Assembly (NCBI RefSeq): GCF_016584105.1
Contig: NZ_NRSM01000027.1
Span: forward strand, 1-50,920
Source: Ectothiorhodospira shaposhnikovii
GTDB lineage: Bacteria; Pseudomonadota; Gammaproteobacteria; Ectothiorhodospirales; Ectothiorhodospiraceae
Reading direction: 5' to 3'
DNA length: 50,920 nt
Positions 18,926-33,321 of this stretch are shown here, one piece after another (the first letter of the stretch is position 1; each line of letters begins with the position of its first letter). The position numbers and the translations under genes are program-made. A model generated the notes under the pieces. It was not told where the DNA came from. It was given only the letters and a program-made list of their open reading frames with translations, and did no database searches.

Positions 18926-19215
18926 CGTTGTCCGCCAAAGCGGTGGCGATCCACCACCTGGAAAAAGATCTCGTCCTCGGCAATCATCCCCAGTTCCCGC
19001 CTGGCCCGTTCCTCAATGGCTTCCAGGCCGGTCTTGAGATCGATCACCTCCGCCTCCAGCGCCTCGTTACGGCCGCGCAGTTCCTGATTCTGCGCCCGCT
19101 GGGTCTCCAGTTCCTGACGCAACTGCCAGACTTCCATCAGGCTGCCTTCGCCAAGCCAGAGTTTGTACTGGAGCCCCAGGAACAGTGCCAGCAACAGGGT
19201 GATGAGCCATTTCAT
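18922..19215 (-). CDS. ftsB: Cell division protein FtsB
   Basis: A 97-aa bitopic inner membrane protein of the FtsQLB divisome complex. A single membrane segment spans residues 2-20 (KWLITLLLALFLGLQYKLW). A coiled coil follows at about 28-70 (QLRQELETQRAQNQELRGRN), then the conserved GLEAIEERARRELGMIAEDEIFFQVV segment, which is typical of FtsB. The gene lies between eno and ispD, as in E. coli and relatives. Confidence 0.95.
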   Translation of the reverse strand: MKWLITLLLALFLGLQYKLWLGEGSLMEVWQLRQELETQRAQNQELRGRNEALEAEVIDLKTGLEAIEERARRELGMIAEDEIFFQVVDRHRFGGQR

Positions 19216-19260
19216 CCGGGGGAGTCCAGCGCGTAGGGTCGGGGGAAGTCACCATGCCCG

Positions 19261-19303
19261 GGCCTGGACCGCCTCCCCCTGCCCGGAGGAAGGCGGCCAG
19301 GCC
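19261..19303 (-). other. Long inverted repeat between eno and ftsB
   Basis: GGCCTGG and CCAGGCC form the outer stem, and CGCCT pairs with AGGCG inside it. It lies 12 bases after the eno stop on the coding strand. The lack of a T-tract suggests an mRNA 3'-end stabiliser or Rho-dependent site that tunes ftsB and isp expression relative to eno. Confidence 0.45.
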
Positions 19304-19315
19304 GGACGCTGTCGA

Positions 19316-20599
<1,284 letters not shown>

Positions 20600-20616
20600 T
20601 CATGATCCCCTGTTGC

Positions 20617-23186
<2,570 letters not shown>

Positions 23187-23262
23187 TCAATCACGGCCAT
23201 GCTGAGCGTCTGAACGGAGTCTTTAAACTGAAGTTGTTGTAGTGCAGGAGATGATCAAGCTG

Positions 23263-23303
23263 AACAATGGCCGGAGCGGTAAAGGTCCGTCCCGGCCATT
23301 GTT
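23263..23303 (-). terminator. Long inverted repeat between tonB and pyrG
   Basis: AACAATGGCCGG pairs perfectly with CCGGCCATTGTT (12 bp) around a 17-base loop, 10 bases after the tonB stop codon. It probably ends the exbB-exbD-exbD-tonB transcript. There is no T-run, so it may act by stabilising the mRNA end. Confidence 0.5.
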
Positions 23304-23313
23304 CCACCTGACC

Positions 23314-24093
23314 TCAGCGCAGATTGAAGGCCACCGGCAGGACCACTTCCAGTCTGTGCTGAGGCAGTTCCGGCGGCATCACGGGCAATGGCTGTGCCCG
23401 CTGCAGCATGCTGGTCACTTCCCGATCCAGCAGCGAATGCCCTGAACTGCGTTCAATGCTATGTGACAGTACTTCCCCGTTTCGGTTCATTACAAAACGC
23501 ACATAAACCACCCCCTCCTGACGACGCAACTGCGCCTGACGGGGATACTCCTTGTGTCGCTCCAGCCAGGCACGCACCACCTGCAGATAATCCTGGGTCG
23601 CTGCCGGATCACCACCGGCGGATTGACCCGCCTGTCGACCAGGCTGGTTGGATGCGCTTTCGCGGGCATCCTCGCTCGACTGTCCCTGGGGCTTGGCCAC
23701 GGGAGCGGTCGTAGTCGTAGCCTCGGCGACCGGCTCCGGCTTGGGCTGGGGCCTGGGCTTTGGTTCGGGCGGCCGGGGCTTGGGCTCAGGTTTGGGCCTG
23801 GGTTCCGGCTTTGGCTCGGGTTTTGGCTCGGGTTTTGGCTCGGGTTCGGGTTCGGGTTGTGGTCTTGGCTCAGGCTCAGGCTCGGGTTCCGACACCGGCT
23901 CCGCGACCGGCTCGGGCTGTCCCGCCGGCTGTCCCGCCGGACCCAAACCGATCACCACACCGGCTTCTCCGGGTGCCTGGGCGGCCTCCGCCTTCACGTC
24001 GTCACTGCGTGCCAGCCACCAGAACACCAGCAAATGCAGCCCCACCGCCATCGTCAGGGCCAGCAACCAGCCCATGCTTCTCAAGTGCATCAA
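23314..24093 (-). CDS. tonB: TonB energy-transducing protein
   Basis: A 259-aa bitopic protein linking the ExbB-ExbD proton motor to outer membrane receptors. Its membrane anchor is at about residues 8-27 ([21 protein letters not shown]). A long periplasmic spacer of alternating Glu-Pro and Lys-Pro dipeptides spans about 60-120; such spacers extend rigidly across the periplasm. The C-terminal TonB domain shows [26 protein letters not shown] and [25 protein letters not shown]. The start overlaps the exbD stop (ATGA-type). Expression is probably iron-controlled from the Fur box at 25841. Confidence 0.92.
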   Translation of the reverse strand: MMHLRSMGWLLALTMAVGLHLLVFWWLARSDDVKAEAAQAPGEAGVVIGLGPAGQPAGQPEPVAEPVSEPEPEPEPRPQPEPEPEPKPEPKPEPKPEPRPKPEPKPRPPEPKPRPQPKPEPVAEATTTTAPVAKPQGQSSEDARESASNQPGRQAGQSAGGDPAATQDYLQVVRAWLERHKEYPRQAQLRRQEGVVYVRFVMNRNGEVLSHSIERSSGHSLLDREVTSMLQRAQPLPVMPPELPQHRLEVVLPVAFNLR

Positions 24094-24518
24094 CGATCCC
24101 CCGCCAGGACCGTCAGCAGACGCACCTCATCCACACCCGCGGCGCGCAGCAGCTCCATCAGGTCCATGAGTTCATCGGTGGAAGCCGTCTGGTCTGCCTT
24201 GATACGCACCAGCGGCTCCCCCTTCTTGTCCGGGGATTCGCCTCGCGCCTCCATCCCTGCCTGCAGACGCAGTTTCAGGGTATCGGCATCCAGTTCCTCG
24301 TCGTCCAGGGCCAGCCGCCCATCCCGGCCCAGCAACACCAGCCAGCCTTCATCATCGACGCCGGCCTCGTGACTGGAATCAGGAGCTTCCACTTCAAAGA
24401 CATCCTGGGCAGTCAGTGCACCGGCCACCATAAAGAAGATCAACAACAGAAAGACGATGTTGATCAGCGGAATCAGATTCTCTTCCGGGGGCTTGCCGGA
24501 ATACTCGGGTAACTGCAT
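24090..24518 (-). CDS. ExbD-family protein with Asn in place of the membrane Asp
   Basis: A 142-aa paralogue of ExbD, a proton-channel partner of ExbB. The single membrane segment at about residues 15-36 reads [19 protein letters not shown]. In standard ExbD the motif is PLIDVVF, and the Asp is the essential proton-relay residue; here the codon is AAC (Asn). The periplasmic domain is present ([22 protein letters not shown]). It lies between an ExbD with the normal Asp and tonB. It may form a mixed ExbD dimer, or act structurally. The substitution is seen directly; the consequence is inferred. Confidence 0.85.
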   Translation of the reverse strand: MQLPEYSGKPPEENLIPLINIVFLLLIFFMVAGALTAQDVFEVEAPDSSHEAGVDDEGWLVLLGRDGRLALDDEELDADTLKLRLQAGMEARGESPDKKGEPLVRIKADQTASTDELMDLMELLRAAGVDEVRLLTVLAGDR

Positions 24519-24524
24519 GGAGCC

Positions 24525-24920
24525 TTACTCCCGTGACAGACGCAGGGACACGGGCTCTGCCTCCCGCACCCGGTCCAGGACATTGACCACGGTCTGCAGG
24601 GGAACCTCCCCCGCCGGCTGGACCACCACCGTGCGGGAGGGCTCAACGGCCAGATGCTCGCGCAGGACGCTGACCAGGTGTTCCCCCGTCACCGCTTCAC
24701 CCGCTACCCGCAGTTCGCCACCCGGAAGGATGCGCACAGCCAGAGGCGGCTGGTCGTCAGTGGCGCTGGACTGGGAGGAAGGAGTACTCAGGGTCACCGC
24801 GCTCCAGTCCAGAAAGCTGCTGGCCAGCATGAAAAAGATCAGCAGGATGAACACCACATCGATCAGGGGGGTAAGGCTGATGAGCACCCGCCGACGGGGC
24901 TGGGGTATCTCAATGAGCAT
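24525..24920 (-). CDS. exbD: ExbD biopolymer transport protein
   Basis: A 131-aa ExbD with the intact PLIDVVFILLIFFMLASSF membrane motif including the proton-relay Asp. I start it at ATG 24920, which overlaps the exbB end by 11 bases and places the membrane segment near residue 20. The longer frame from 25001 would put an implausible Arg-rich leader before it. The periplasmic domain includes LAVRILPGGELRVAGEAVTGEHLVSVLREHL. It is the second gene of the exbB-exbD-exbD-tonB operon. Confidence 0.9.
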   Translation of the reverse strand: MLIEIPQPRRRVLISLTPLIDVVFILLIFFMLASSFLDWSAVTLSTPSSQSSATDDQPPLAVRILPGGELRVAGEAVTGEHLVSVLREHLAVEPSRTVVVQPAGEVPLQTVVNVLDRVREAEPVSLRLSRE

Positions 24921-25776
24921 CGCCCGCCGCCCGGTCCTTCCAGACCTTGATATGCGCTTTCTGCGCCGACTTGATGGGCGTCGGTTCCTGTTGCCGTTCA
25001 CTCACCGCCGGCAGCGGAAGGGTAAAAACCTGGGTCAGGGCATCCTGCATCCGGTGGCGGAAACGTTCCACCCAGCGCTCCAGCCCGTTGAGCACCGCCA
25101 CCACCGGAATGGCCACCGCCAGACCCACTGCCGTGGTCAGAAGTGCCACCCAGATGCCACCGGAAAGAATGGAGGGATCCACACGGTTGCCGGCCGCCTC
25201 CAGTTGCTGGAAGGCGGCAATCATGCCCAGCACCGTACCCAGCAGCCCCAGCAGCGGCGCCAGGGTGCCAATCACCTCCAGCAAACGGAACTGCCCCCGC
25301 AACCGCTCCAGCCAGTTCACCGCCACCCGGGTGGCCTCCTCGCGCACCAGCGGCTCCGGGCAGGCATTGTCCCGCCGCCCCAGGATGGCCACCTCCAGCA
25401 CCCGGGCCGCGGGACTGCGGGTACGGGAAAGGGTCTCCAGTGCCGGTTCCGAGCGACCGTCGCGCCAGTGTTCCAGCGCGGTCTTGAGACTGCGCTCGTC
25501 ACCCAGACGCCACCACAGGAACTGGCCGATCTTGACCAGGATGATGGTCAGGGCCACCACGGACATGGCCAGCAGGATAGCCACCACCGGACCACCAAGG
25601 TCGATCATTCCCTGCAGGGCGTGAACGATCCCGGCCTCCGCCACATCCGCGACACCGGCCTGTGAGATCATCGTTTCCCCCAGGCCCGTATCTACAAGGC
25701 CGGAGGATTCCACGGCGCCCGGATCCGCCAGACCAGGTGCAGCAATATCGGCTTCAGCAGCGTCTGGTGAATTCAT
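24910..25776 (-). CDS. exbB: ExbB / MotA-TolQ family proton channel
   Basis: A 288-aa inner membrane protein forming the pentameric channel that powers TonB. Three membrane segments can be seen: about 60-85 (GGPVVAILLAMSVVALTIILVKI), about 160-185 (VIGTLAPLLGLLGTVLGMIAAF) and about 205-225 (GIWVALLTTAVGLAVAIPVVAVL). The TLAPLLGLLGTVLGMI block is the family signature. An unusual acidic 55-residue N-terminal tail lies before the first segment. It heads the operon with exbD, exbD and tonB downstream. A Fur box lies 65 bases upstream of its start. Confidence 0.9.
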   Translation of the reverse strand: MNSPDAAEADIAAPGLADPGAVESSGLVDTGLGETMISQAGVADVAEAGIVHALQGMIDLGGPVVAILLAMSVVALTIILVKIGQFLWWRLGDERSLKTALEHWRDGRSEPALETLSRTRSPAARVLEVAILGRRDNACPEPLVREEATRVAVNWLERLRGQFRLLEVIGTLAPLLGLLGTVLGMIAAFQQLEAAGNRVDPSILSGGIWVALLTTAVGLAVAIPVVAVLNGLERWVERFRHRMQDALTQVFTLPLPAVSERQQEPTPIKSAQKAHIKVWKDRAAGDAH

Positions 25777-25840
25777 AAAGCAACTCCTTGATGCGTGTCA
25801 GAACTGCGATGGTTTCAGCGATCGCTCATGGTAGTAGTAT

Positions 25841-25855
25841 TGCTAATCATTATCA
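25841..25855 (-). promoter_or_regulatory. Fur box upstream of exbB
   Basis: On the minus strand TGATAATgATTAGCA matches the 7-1-7 Fur consensus TGATAATnATTATCA with one mismatch. Its position 65 bases before the exbB start suggests iron repression of the whole exb-tonB operon. It is the strongest Fur match in the window. Confidence 0.78.
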
Positions 25856-25864
25856 ACGCATGGT

Positions 25865-25896
25865 CAAAAAAAACGCCGGAGCGCCCGCCCCGGCGT
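25865..25896 (-). terminator. Rho-independent terminator after the flavodoxin gene
   Basis: On the minus strand GACGCCGG and CCGGCGTT form a stem followed by a run of Ts (seen as AAAAAAA on the plus strand). It separates the flavodoxin gene from the exbB operon, which therefore has its own promoter. Confidence 0.88.
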
Positions 25897-25901
25897 CTGC
25901 G

Positions 25902-27091
<1,190 letters not shown>

Positions 27092-27104
27092 CGAGGAGAC
27101 CTCG
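27092..27104 (+). promoter_or_regulatory. Hairpin enclosing the gsmt ribosome binding site
   Basis: CGAGG-AGA-CCTCG is a perfect 5-bp stem with a 3-base loop ending exactly at the ATG of gsmt. The Shine-Dalgarno GAGGAG lies within its left arm and loop, so folding would hide it. A small, all-strong-pair stem could make translation sensitive to ionic strength or to unwinding by upstream ribosomes. The structure is seen; regulation is inferred. Confidence 0.5.
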
Positions 27105-27917
27105 ATGTCAATCACCATGACCAAGCAGGATTTCGGAACCAGACCGGTGGAACGCCGGGAAACGGACAACTACGTCCGTGAATACGTGGAACCCTTCGTG
27201 GACAAATGGGACGAGCTCATCGACTGGGACAGCCGGGCCGCCAGCGAAGGGGATTTCTTCATCCGGGTACTCAAGGAGCGGGGGGCAAAACGGGTCCTGG
27301 ACGTGGCCACCGGCACCGGCTTTCACTCCATCCTGCTGCTGGAGGCGGGATTTGACGTGGTGAGTGCCGACGGCAGCGCCCAAATGCTGGCCAAGGCCTT
27401 CGACAACGGCCGCAAGCGGGGCCACATCCTGCGCACCACCCAGGCGGACTGGCGGGAACTGAATCGGGACATCTACGGCCGCTACGATGCCGTAGTCTGC
27501 CTGGGCAACTCATTCACCCATCTGTTCAACGAAAACGACCGCCGCAAGGCCCTGGCCGAGTTCTATTCGGCACTCAACCACGACGGCCTGTTGATCCTGG
27601 ACCAGCGCAACTACGACGCCATTCTGGATCACGGCTACTCCAGCACCCACACCTTCTACTACTGCGGTGACAACGTCTCGGTCCACCCCGAGCATGTAGA
27701 TCCGGGCCTGACCCGCTTCCGCTATGCCTTTCCCGACCAGTCGGTCTATCACCTGAACATGTATCCCCTGCGCAGGGCCTATGTGCGCCGCCTGATGCGT
27801 GAGGTGGGTTTCCAGCAGATCGAGACTTTCGGCGACTTCAAGGAAACCTATCAGGAGCAGGAGCCGGATTTTTTCATCCATGTCGCCGACAAGCGCTACA
27901 CGGGAGATCCGGCATGA
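27105..27917 (+). CDS. gsmt: Glycine/sarcosine N-methyltransferase
   Basis: A 270-aa cytoplasmic SAM-dependent enzyme that methylates glycine to sarcosine and dimethylglycine, the first steps of betaine synthesis in Ectothiorhodospira and related halophiles. The protein shows YVREYVEPFVDKWDELIDW at about residue 22, SAM motif I RVLDVATGTGFHSILLLEAG near 65, DGSAQML, then VVCLGNSFTHLF and DGLLILDQRNYD, all typical of glycine N-methyltransferases including GSMT. I start it at ATG 27105 behind GAGGAG; an earlier in-frame start at 26775 gives an unlikely leader. It overlaps sdmt by 4 bases (ATGA), so translation is coupled. Confidence 0.93.
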   Translation: MSITMTKQDFGTRPVERRETDNYVREYVEPFVDKWDELIDWDSRAASEGDFFIRVLKERGAKRVLDVATGTGFHSILLLEAGFDVVSADGSAQMLAKAFDNGRKRGHILRTTQADWRELNRDIYGRYDAVVCLGNSFTHLFNENDRRKALAEFYSALNHDGLLILDQRNYDAILDHGYSSTHTFYYCGDNVSVHPEHVDPGLTRFRYAFPDQSVYHLNMYPLRRAYVRRLMREVGFQQIETFGDFKETYQEQEPDFFIHVADKRYTGDPA

Positions 27918-28750
27918 GCCATCACTATGCAGGCGCCGTCGCCACCGCCCGCGACTACTACAACAGCAATGACGCCGATACCTTCTACCACCGGGTCTGG
28001 GGTGGCGAGGACATCCACATCGGCCTTTACGAAACCGAGGACGAACCCATCAGTGATGCCAGCCGCCGCACGGTGGCCCACATGGGCGACATGCTGGGAG
28101 AACTCACCCCCGAGCACCGGATCCTGGACCTGGGTGCCGGCTACGGCGGAGCCGCCCGCTACCTGGCCGGCAACTTCGGCTGCCATGTCACCGCCCTGAA
28201 CCTGAGCGAGGTGGAAAACGCCCGTAATCGCAAGATCAACCAGGCCCAGAAGCTGGACGATCGCATCGAGGTGGTGGACGGCAGCTTCGAGGACATCCCC
28301 TGCCCTGATGGTCAATTCGACGTGGTGTGGTCCCAGGATGCCATCCTGCACAGCGGCCGGAGGGCCAGTGTACTGGCGGAAGCCGCCCGGGTCCTCAAAC
28401 CCGGCGGGGTGTTCATCTTCACCGACCCCATGGCCACCGACGACTGCCCCGACGGGGTCCTGCAACCCATCCTGGATCGCATCCACCTGGAAACCCTGGG
28501 CTGCCCAGGTTTCTACCGGGAGACCGCCGGGCAACATGGACTTGAAGAGATCAGCCTTGAGGATCACAGCCACCAATTGCCGCGACACTATGCCCGGGTC
28601 CTGCAGGAAACGGAGACCCGGGAGGCTGACCTGGCCGGCAGCATCTCGCCGGACTATCTGGCGCGCATGAAGAAGGGGCTGCAGCACTGGATCGACGGCG
28701 GCCACGCCGGGCACCTGTGCTGGGGCATCTTCCGCTTCCGCAAGGCTTGA
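27914..28750 (+). CDS. sdmt: Sarcosine/dimethylglycine N-methyltransferase
   Basis: A 278-aa SAM-dependent enzyme completing betaine synthesis (sarcosine to dimethylglycine to glycine betaine). It starts [29 protein letters not shown], the family signature. SAM motif I is [18 protein letters not shown] near residue 70, followed by [13 protein letters not shown] and the [13 protein letters not shown] substrate segment near 140. It lies between gsmt and metK, so donor and acceptor chemistry are encoded together. The product is a compatible solute, consistent with a saline habitat. Confidence 0.93.
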   Translation: MSHHYAGAVATARDYYNSNDADTFYHRVWGGEDIHIGLYETEDEPISDASRRTVAHMGDMLGELTPEHRILDLGAGYGGAARYLAGNFGCHVTALNLSEVENARNRKINQAQKLDDRIEVVDGSFEDIPCPDGQFDVVWSQDAILHSGRRASVLAEAARVLKPGGVFIFTDPMATDDCPDGVLQPILDRIHLETLGCPGFYRETAGQHGLEEISLEDHSHQLPRHYARVLQETETREADLAGSISPDYLARMKKGLQHWIDGGHAGHLCWGIFRFRKA

Positions 28751-28794
28751 GTCCTTCCAGCCATCCGTTCCAAGGACAACCCACAGGTATCCCC

Positions 28795-29952
28795 ATGAAC
28801 AAGACTTATCTGTTCACATCCGAATCCGTTTCCGAGGGCCATCCGGACAAACTCTGCGATCAGGTTTCAGACGCCATCCTGGACGCCTATCTGGCCCAGG
28901 ACCCCAAGGCCCGCGTCGCCGCCGAGACCTTTGCCCAGACCGGCATGGTGCTGGTGGGGGGCGAGGTCAAGTCCACCGCCACCATCGATCTGGAAAGGCT
29001 GGTACGCCAAGTGGTACTGGACATCGGCTATGATCACTCCGACAAGGGATTTGACGGCCGTACCTGCGCCGTCCTCAACACCTTGGGCGCCCAGTCCATG
29101 GATATCAACCAAGGCGTGGACCGTAGCCGCCCCGAGGACCAGGGGGCCGGTGACCAGGGCCTGATGTTCGGCTACGCCTGCAGCGAGACCGATGTCCTCA
29201 TGCCCGCCCCTATCCACTTCGCCCATCAGCTGGTCCGCCGCCAGGCCGAAGTGCGCAAAAACGGCACCCTGCCCTGGCTGCGTCCCGACGCCAAGAGCCA
29301 GGTCACCTTCCGCTATGAGGGCGGCCAGGCGGCCTCCGCCGAAGCGGTGGTGCTCTCCACCCAGCACGCCCCGGACATTTCCCAACAGGACCTGCAGGAA
29401 GCGGTGATGGAGGAGATCATCAAACCGGTGCTGGGATCTCGGTGGCTGCACAAGGCCACTCGTTTCCACATCAACCCCACCGGCCGCTTCGTCACCGGCG
29501 GCCCGCTGGGAGACTGCGGCCTCACCGGCCGCAAGATCATCGTCGACACCTACGGCGGCATGGCCCGCCACGGCGGTGGCGCCTTCTCCGGCAAGGACCC
29601 GTCCAAGGTGGATCGCTCCGCTGCCTATGCCTGCCGCTACGTGGCCAAGAACATCGTTGCCGCCGGGCTGGCGGAACGTTGCGAGGTCCAGGTTTCCTAT
29701 GCCATCGGCGTGGCCGAACCCACCTCCATCGCCGTGGAGACCTTCGGCACCGGCAGGATTGATGAGCTGCGGTTGACGGAACTGGTGCGGGAACACTTCG
29801 ACCTTCGGCCCTACGGTATCCTCACCATGCTGGATCTTGAACGGCCGGTTTATCGCCCCACGGCGGCCTACGGTCACTTCGGCCGCGAGGATCTGGACGT
29901 GACCTGGGAGCGGACCGATCGGGCCGAGGCGCTTCGGGCGGCAGCAGGCTGA
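28795..29952 (+). CDS. metK: S-adenosylmethionine synthetase
   Basis: Makes SAM from methionine and ATP; 385 aa from ATG 28795, where the protein begins [20 protein letters not shown] as expected. An in-frame ATG at 28717 lies inside sdmt and would add 26 residues. [10 protein letters not shown] near residue 118 is the ATP-binding signature, [24 protein letters not shown] is the central block, and [17 protein letters not shown] holds the phosphate-binding residues. It follows sdmt by 44 bases. Betaine synthesis uses three SAM per molecule, so coexpression of metK makes metabolic sense. No SAH-recycling gene (sahH or mtnN) follows here. Confidence 0.97.
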   Translation: MNKTYLFTSESVSEGHPDKLCDQVSDAILDAYLAQDPKARVAAETFAQTGMVLVGGEVKSTATIDLERLVRQVVLDIGYDHSDKGFDGRTCAVLNTLGAQSMDINQGVDRSRPEDQGAGDQGLMFGYACSETDVLMPAPIHFAHQLVRRQAEVRKNGTLPWLRPDAKSQVTFRYEGGQAASAEAVVLSTQHAPDISQQDLQEAVMEEIIKPVLGSRWLHKATRFHINPTGRFVTGGPLGDCGLTGRKIIVDTYGGMARHGGGAFSGKDPSKVDRSAAYACRYVAKNIVAAGLAERCEVQVSYAIGVAEPTSIAVETFGTGRIDELRLTELVREHFDLRPYGILTMLDLERPVYRPTAAYGHFGREDLDVTWERTDRAEALRAAAG

Positions 29953-29961
29953 CGCCATGCC

Positions 29962-29992
29962 GCCCTGCTCCCCGTACAACGGGGAGCAGGGC
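29962..29992. terminator. Bidirectional terminator between convergent metK and tex
   Basis: GCCCTGCTCCCCG pairs perfectly with CGGGGAGCAGGGC (13 bp) around TACAA. It lies 10 bases after metK and 8 bases from the tex stop, so it can serve both genes. T-runs are short. Confidence 0.75.
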
Positions 29993-29999
29993 CGACACT

Positions 30000-32321
30000 C
30001 TATTTTCCGCGCGCAGCCTTGAGTGCTGCCGCCAGTGCCCCTTCCGGCTGAGGCTCGGCGCGGGCCGTGTCCTTGCGCGCCGCGCCAACCTTGCGTCCCT
30101 GGCCACCCCGGGCTTCCCGGGCTGGCCGGCCGTTCGCCTCCCGTCCCGGCTCATCGTCCAGACGCATGCTCAAGGCAATCCGCTTGCGCTCCAGATCCAC
30201 CTCCATCACCTTCACCTTGACCACGTCACCGGCCCGCACCACGTCCCGCGGGTCCTTGATGAAACGGTCCGACAGGGCGGAGATGTGCACCAGCCCGTCC
30301 TGATGCACACCGATATCCACGAAGGCGCCGAAGTTGGCCACGTTGGTCACCGTGCCCTCCAGCACCATGCCCGGCTGCAGGTCCTGCAGACGCTCCACCC
30401 CCTCCTTGAAGGCTGCGGTGCGAAACTCCGGCCGCGGATCCCGGCCCGGCTTGGCCAGCTCGGCCAGGATGTCCCGCACAGTGGGCTCGCCGAAGTTTTC
30501 GTCCGTAAACCGGGACGGGTCCAACCGCTTGAGGAAGGCCTCGTCACCGATCAGCTCGCGCACATCACGGCCGGTCTCGGCCACGATCCGCCGCACCACC
30601 GGATAGGCTTCCGGGTGCACCGCCGAGGCATCCAGCGGGTCCTTGCCCCGGGGGATGCGCAGAAAGCCCGCCGCCTGTTCAAAGGCCTTGGCCCCCAGAC
30701 GGGGCACATTCTTGAGGGCGGCACGGCTGGCAAAGGGGCCCTGTTCGGTACGAAAGATCACGATGTTCTCCGCCAGTGTGGTGCCCAGGCCCGACACCCG
30801 TGCCAGCAAGGGCGCGGAGGCGGTATTCACATCCACCCCCACCGCATTCACGCAGTCCTCCACCACCGCATCCAGCTTGCGGGCCAGCTGGGCCTGATTG
30901 ACGTCATGCTGATACTGGCCCACGCCGATGGCCTTGGGTTCGATCTTCACCAACTCCGCCAGCGGGTCCTGCAGACGGCGGGCAATGGACACCGCCCCGC
31001 GCAGGGACACATCCAGGTCCGGAAGCTCCGCCGAGGCCAGGGCCGAGGCGGAATAGACCGAGGCGCCCGCCTCGGAAATCACCACCTTGGTCAGCCCCAG
31101 CTTGGGATTCAGGCGCATCAACTCCCCCACCAGGGCGTCCGTCTCCCGGGAATGGGTCCCGTTGCCGATGGCCACCAGGTCCACCTGGTGCTTGCGGGCC
31201 AGGGCGGAGAGGGTTTCCAGGGTTTCCCGCACCTGATTCCGGGGCGGGAAGGGATAGACCGTGGCCGTCTCCACCACCGCCCCCTGGCCGTTGATCACCG
31301 CCACCTTCACCCCGGTACGCACCCCCGGGTCCAGACCCATGGTGGAGCGGGAACCGGCCGGGGCGGCCAGCAACACGTCCTGCAGGTTGGCGCCGAAGAC
31401 CCGGATGGCTTCCTCGTCCGCCAGATCCCGTAGCCGTCGCTTGAGGGCCACGTCCAGGTGGATGGACAGCTTGGCCCGCCAGGCCAGGCGGGCATGCCGG
31501 GCCAGCCAGGCATCCGCCGGACGGCCCCGGTCCGACAGTTGGAAACGCCGGGCGATGGCCGCCTCTCCGGGCGAGATGACAGTGTCTTCCTCACCCCGGG
31601 CCTGGGCCTCGGTCCAGGCCACCTCCAGCCGCAGGCAATCCTCCGCCTGCCCCCGGAACATGGCCAGGGCCCGATGGGAAGGCACCTTGCTCAAGGGCTC
31701 CATGTGATCAAAATAGTCACGGAATCGGGCCCCCTCCTGCTCCTTGCCCGGCACCACCTTGCTGATCAGAAAACCCCGCTCCCAGCCATAATTGCGCAGC
31801 TCTTCGATCAGGTCCGCCTCCTCGGCGATGCGCTCCATGAAGATGTGCCCCGCCCCTTCCAGAGCGGCCTCCACGGTGATCTCCTCGGTGGTGTAACCGG
31901 CGGCCATCGCCTCCGGCACCTGACCGGGGTCCGCCAACAGGGCATCCAGCAACGGCTCCAGGCCGTTTTCCCGGGCGATCTGGGCCTTGGTGCGGCGCTT
32001 TTTCACATAGGGGCGGTACAGATCCTCCAGGCGGGTCTTGGTATCCGCCTCGAAGATGGCCGCCGCCAGGGAGTCGGTGAGCTTGCCCTGTTCCTCGATG
32101 GCCTTGAGCACCACCTCCCTTCGGGCATCCAGCTCCCGCAGATACCCCAGGCGTTCCTCCAGGCTGCGCAGCTGGGCATCATCCAGCCCGCCGGTGGCCT
32201 CCTTGCGGTAACGGGCCACGAACGGCACCGTGGCGCCGCTGTCCAGCAGTTCCACGGTGGCCTTGACCTGATCGGGACGGACGCCCAGCTCCTGGGCGAT
32301 GCGGTGGGAGATATCAGTCAT
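30000..32321 (-). CDS. tex: Tex-family S1 RNA-binding transcription accessory protein
   Basis: A 773-aa cytoplasmic nucleic-acid-binding protein related to eukaryotic Spt6. The N-terminal HTH-like region shows [37 protein letters not shown], a Tex hallmark. A YqgF/RNase H-like domain covers about 325-460 ([17 protein letters not shown]). A helix-hairpin-helix region follows at about 490-560. The C-terminal S1 domain covers about 645-715 ([31 protein letters not shown]). The last 50 residues are low-complexity Ala, Arg and Glu. It is convergent with metK. Its physiological role is only broadly known. Confidence 0.95.
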   Translation of the reverse strand: MTDISHRIAQELGVRPDQVKATVELLDSGATVPFVARYRKEATGGLDDAQLRSLEERLGYLRELDARREVVLKAIEEQGKLTDSLAAAIFEADTKTRLEDLYRPYVKKRRTKAQIARENGLEPLLDALLADPGQVPEAMAAGYTTEEITVEAALEGAGHIFMERIAEEADLIEELRNYGWERGFLISKVVPGKEQEGARFRDYFDHMEPLSKVPSHRALAMFRGQAEDCLRLEVAWTEAQARGEEDTVISPGEAAIARRFQLSDRGRPADAWLARHARLAWRAKLSIHLDVALKRRLRDLADEEAIRVFGANLQDVLLAAPAGSRSTMGLDPGVRTGVKVAVINGQGAVVETATVYPFPPRNQVRETLETLSALARKHQVDLVAIGNGTHSRETDALVGELMRLNPKLGLTKVVISEAGASVYSASALASAELPDLDVSLRGAVSIARRLQDPLAELVKIEPKAIGVGQYQHDVNQAQLARKLDAVVEDCVNAVGVDVNTASAPLLARVSGLGTTLAENIVIFRTEQGPFASRAALKNVPRLGAKAFEQAAGFLRIPRGKDPLDASAVHPEAYPVVRRIVAETGRDVRELIGDEAFLKRLDPSRFTDENFGEPTVRDILAELAKPGRDPRPEFRTAAFKEGVERLQDLQPGMVLEGTVTNVANFGAFVDIGVHQDGLVHISALSDRFIKDPRDVVRAGDVVKVKVMEVDLERKRIALSMRLDDEPGREANGRPAREARGGQGRKVGAARKDTARAEPQPEGALAAALKAARGK

Positions 32322-32452
32322 GGGAAGGGTTGATCCAATGAAGGGAGCAAGAATGGGGAAGGATAACAGTTGATGTTGGCGTCAGGGACGCCCCCTGTCG
32401 ACCCCATCGGTCACAGTTGCGCAACAACGGCCGTGGACTTGCCGCGAAACAA

Positions 32453-33172
32453 TCAGGGATACCGTCGGTAGGCCGCCTTCCAGCCGTCATACTGGCTGAC
32501 CAGGTCGTCCACCACGTCCTGTTCGAAGGGACGCAGGCCGGAGATGACCAGTTTCTTGCGGCCGGTGCCCACCTGTTCGCCGGAGGCGGTGAGGGCAAAC
32601 TCCAGCACCACGTCGCCGCGCTTGCCGTTGACTGCCATGGTGGCGTTGGTGAAGCTCAAGCTCGGTGCCTCGGCGGGCAGACGGGTGAATTCCAGGGTCA
32701 TGCTCTCGTAGAACACCAGCGGGCGCTGGGGATTGACCATGACGCCCTGGGCCTTCATCAGGGGCACCATCACGTGGGGGAAGTTCTGCCCGGAGAAGGC
32801 GGCGTACTGTTTCGTCAGCCCTTCCAGCAGGGCGCCGTCCCGGGACACCTCACCATCCCGCTCCACCCTGAGATAGACCCGCTCGCCGCCGTCGGTGATC
32901 TCCAGGGTGGCGTCGTCGGTGGCGGGGAAATGCAGGCCGACGCCGGCACCCACCATGTTGGTGAAGCTGAAGGCCATGCGGGCGCTCACCCCGTAGCGGG
33001 CCAGCACCAGGCAGAACAGCAGATCGCCGGGGACGCAGAAGCGCTTGGCATCGGGGTCGTGGATCGGATTGAAATCACCGGCCACTTCCTTGGCGAAGCG
33101 GCTGGCCTGTTCGGGCGTGACCCGCACCAGACCGTTGTCGACGGCATGAAATTCATCAAGATAGCTTGGCAC
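32453..33172 (-). CDS. DUF3581 family protein
   Basis: A 239-aa conserved proteobacterial protein of unknown function, DUF3581. I start it at GTG 33172, which has AGAGGA upstream and gives (M)PSYLDEFHAVDNGLVRVT; the longer frame from 33292 is not conserved-looking. The segment GDFNPIHDPDAKRFCVPGDLLFCLVLARYG resembles the hot-dog fold active-site pattern of MaoC/hydratase-like proteins (N-P-I-H-D), which suggests a thioester or lipid-binding role. That link is inference only. It stands alone, between tex and the VTT membrane protein. Confidence 0.72.
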   Translation of the reverse strand: MPSYLDEFHAVDNGLVRVTPEQASRFAKEVAGDFNPIHDPDAKRFCVPGDLLFCLVLARYGVSARMAFSFTNMVGAGVGLHFPATDDATLEITDGGERVYLRVERDGEVSRDGALLEGLTKQYAAFSGQNFPHVMVPLMKAQGVMVNPQRPLVFYESMTLEFTRLPAEAPSLSFTNATMAVNGKRGDVVLEFALTASGEQVGTGRKKLVISGLRPFEQDVVDDLVSQYDGWKAAYRRYP

Positions 33173-33321
33173 CGGTGATCCTCTCTGCCTGACATGTGGT
33201 TCTTGAGGGAGCGTAGTGTACCAAGGCGGGGCGGCAAAAAGGCATGGAACCCGCCATGACTCCCGGCCTGCCGCCCAATCCGGTCGCGGCAAGGGCCTGG
33301 ACCCAAGTCAACAGACAACCT

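Noticed and set aside
23700-23900. Short tandem repeats (ggctcgggttttggctcgg type) suggesting a minisatellite or CRISPR
   Set aside because: They are the coding repeats for the Glu-Pro/Lys-Pro spacer of TonB. There are no spacers, and no CRISPR array was seen anywhere in the window.
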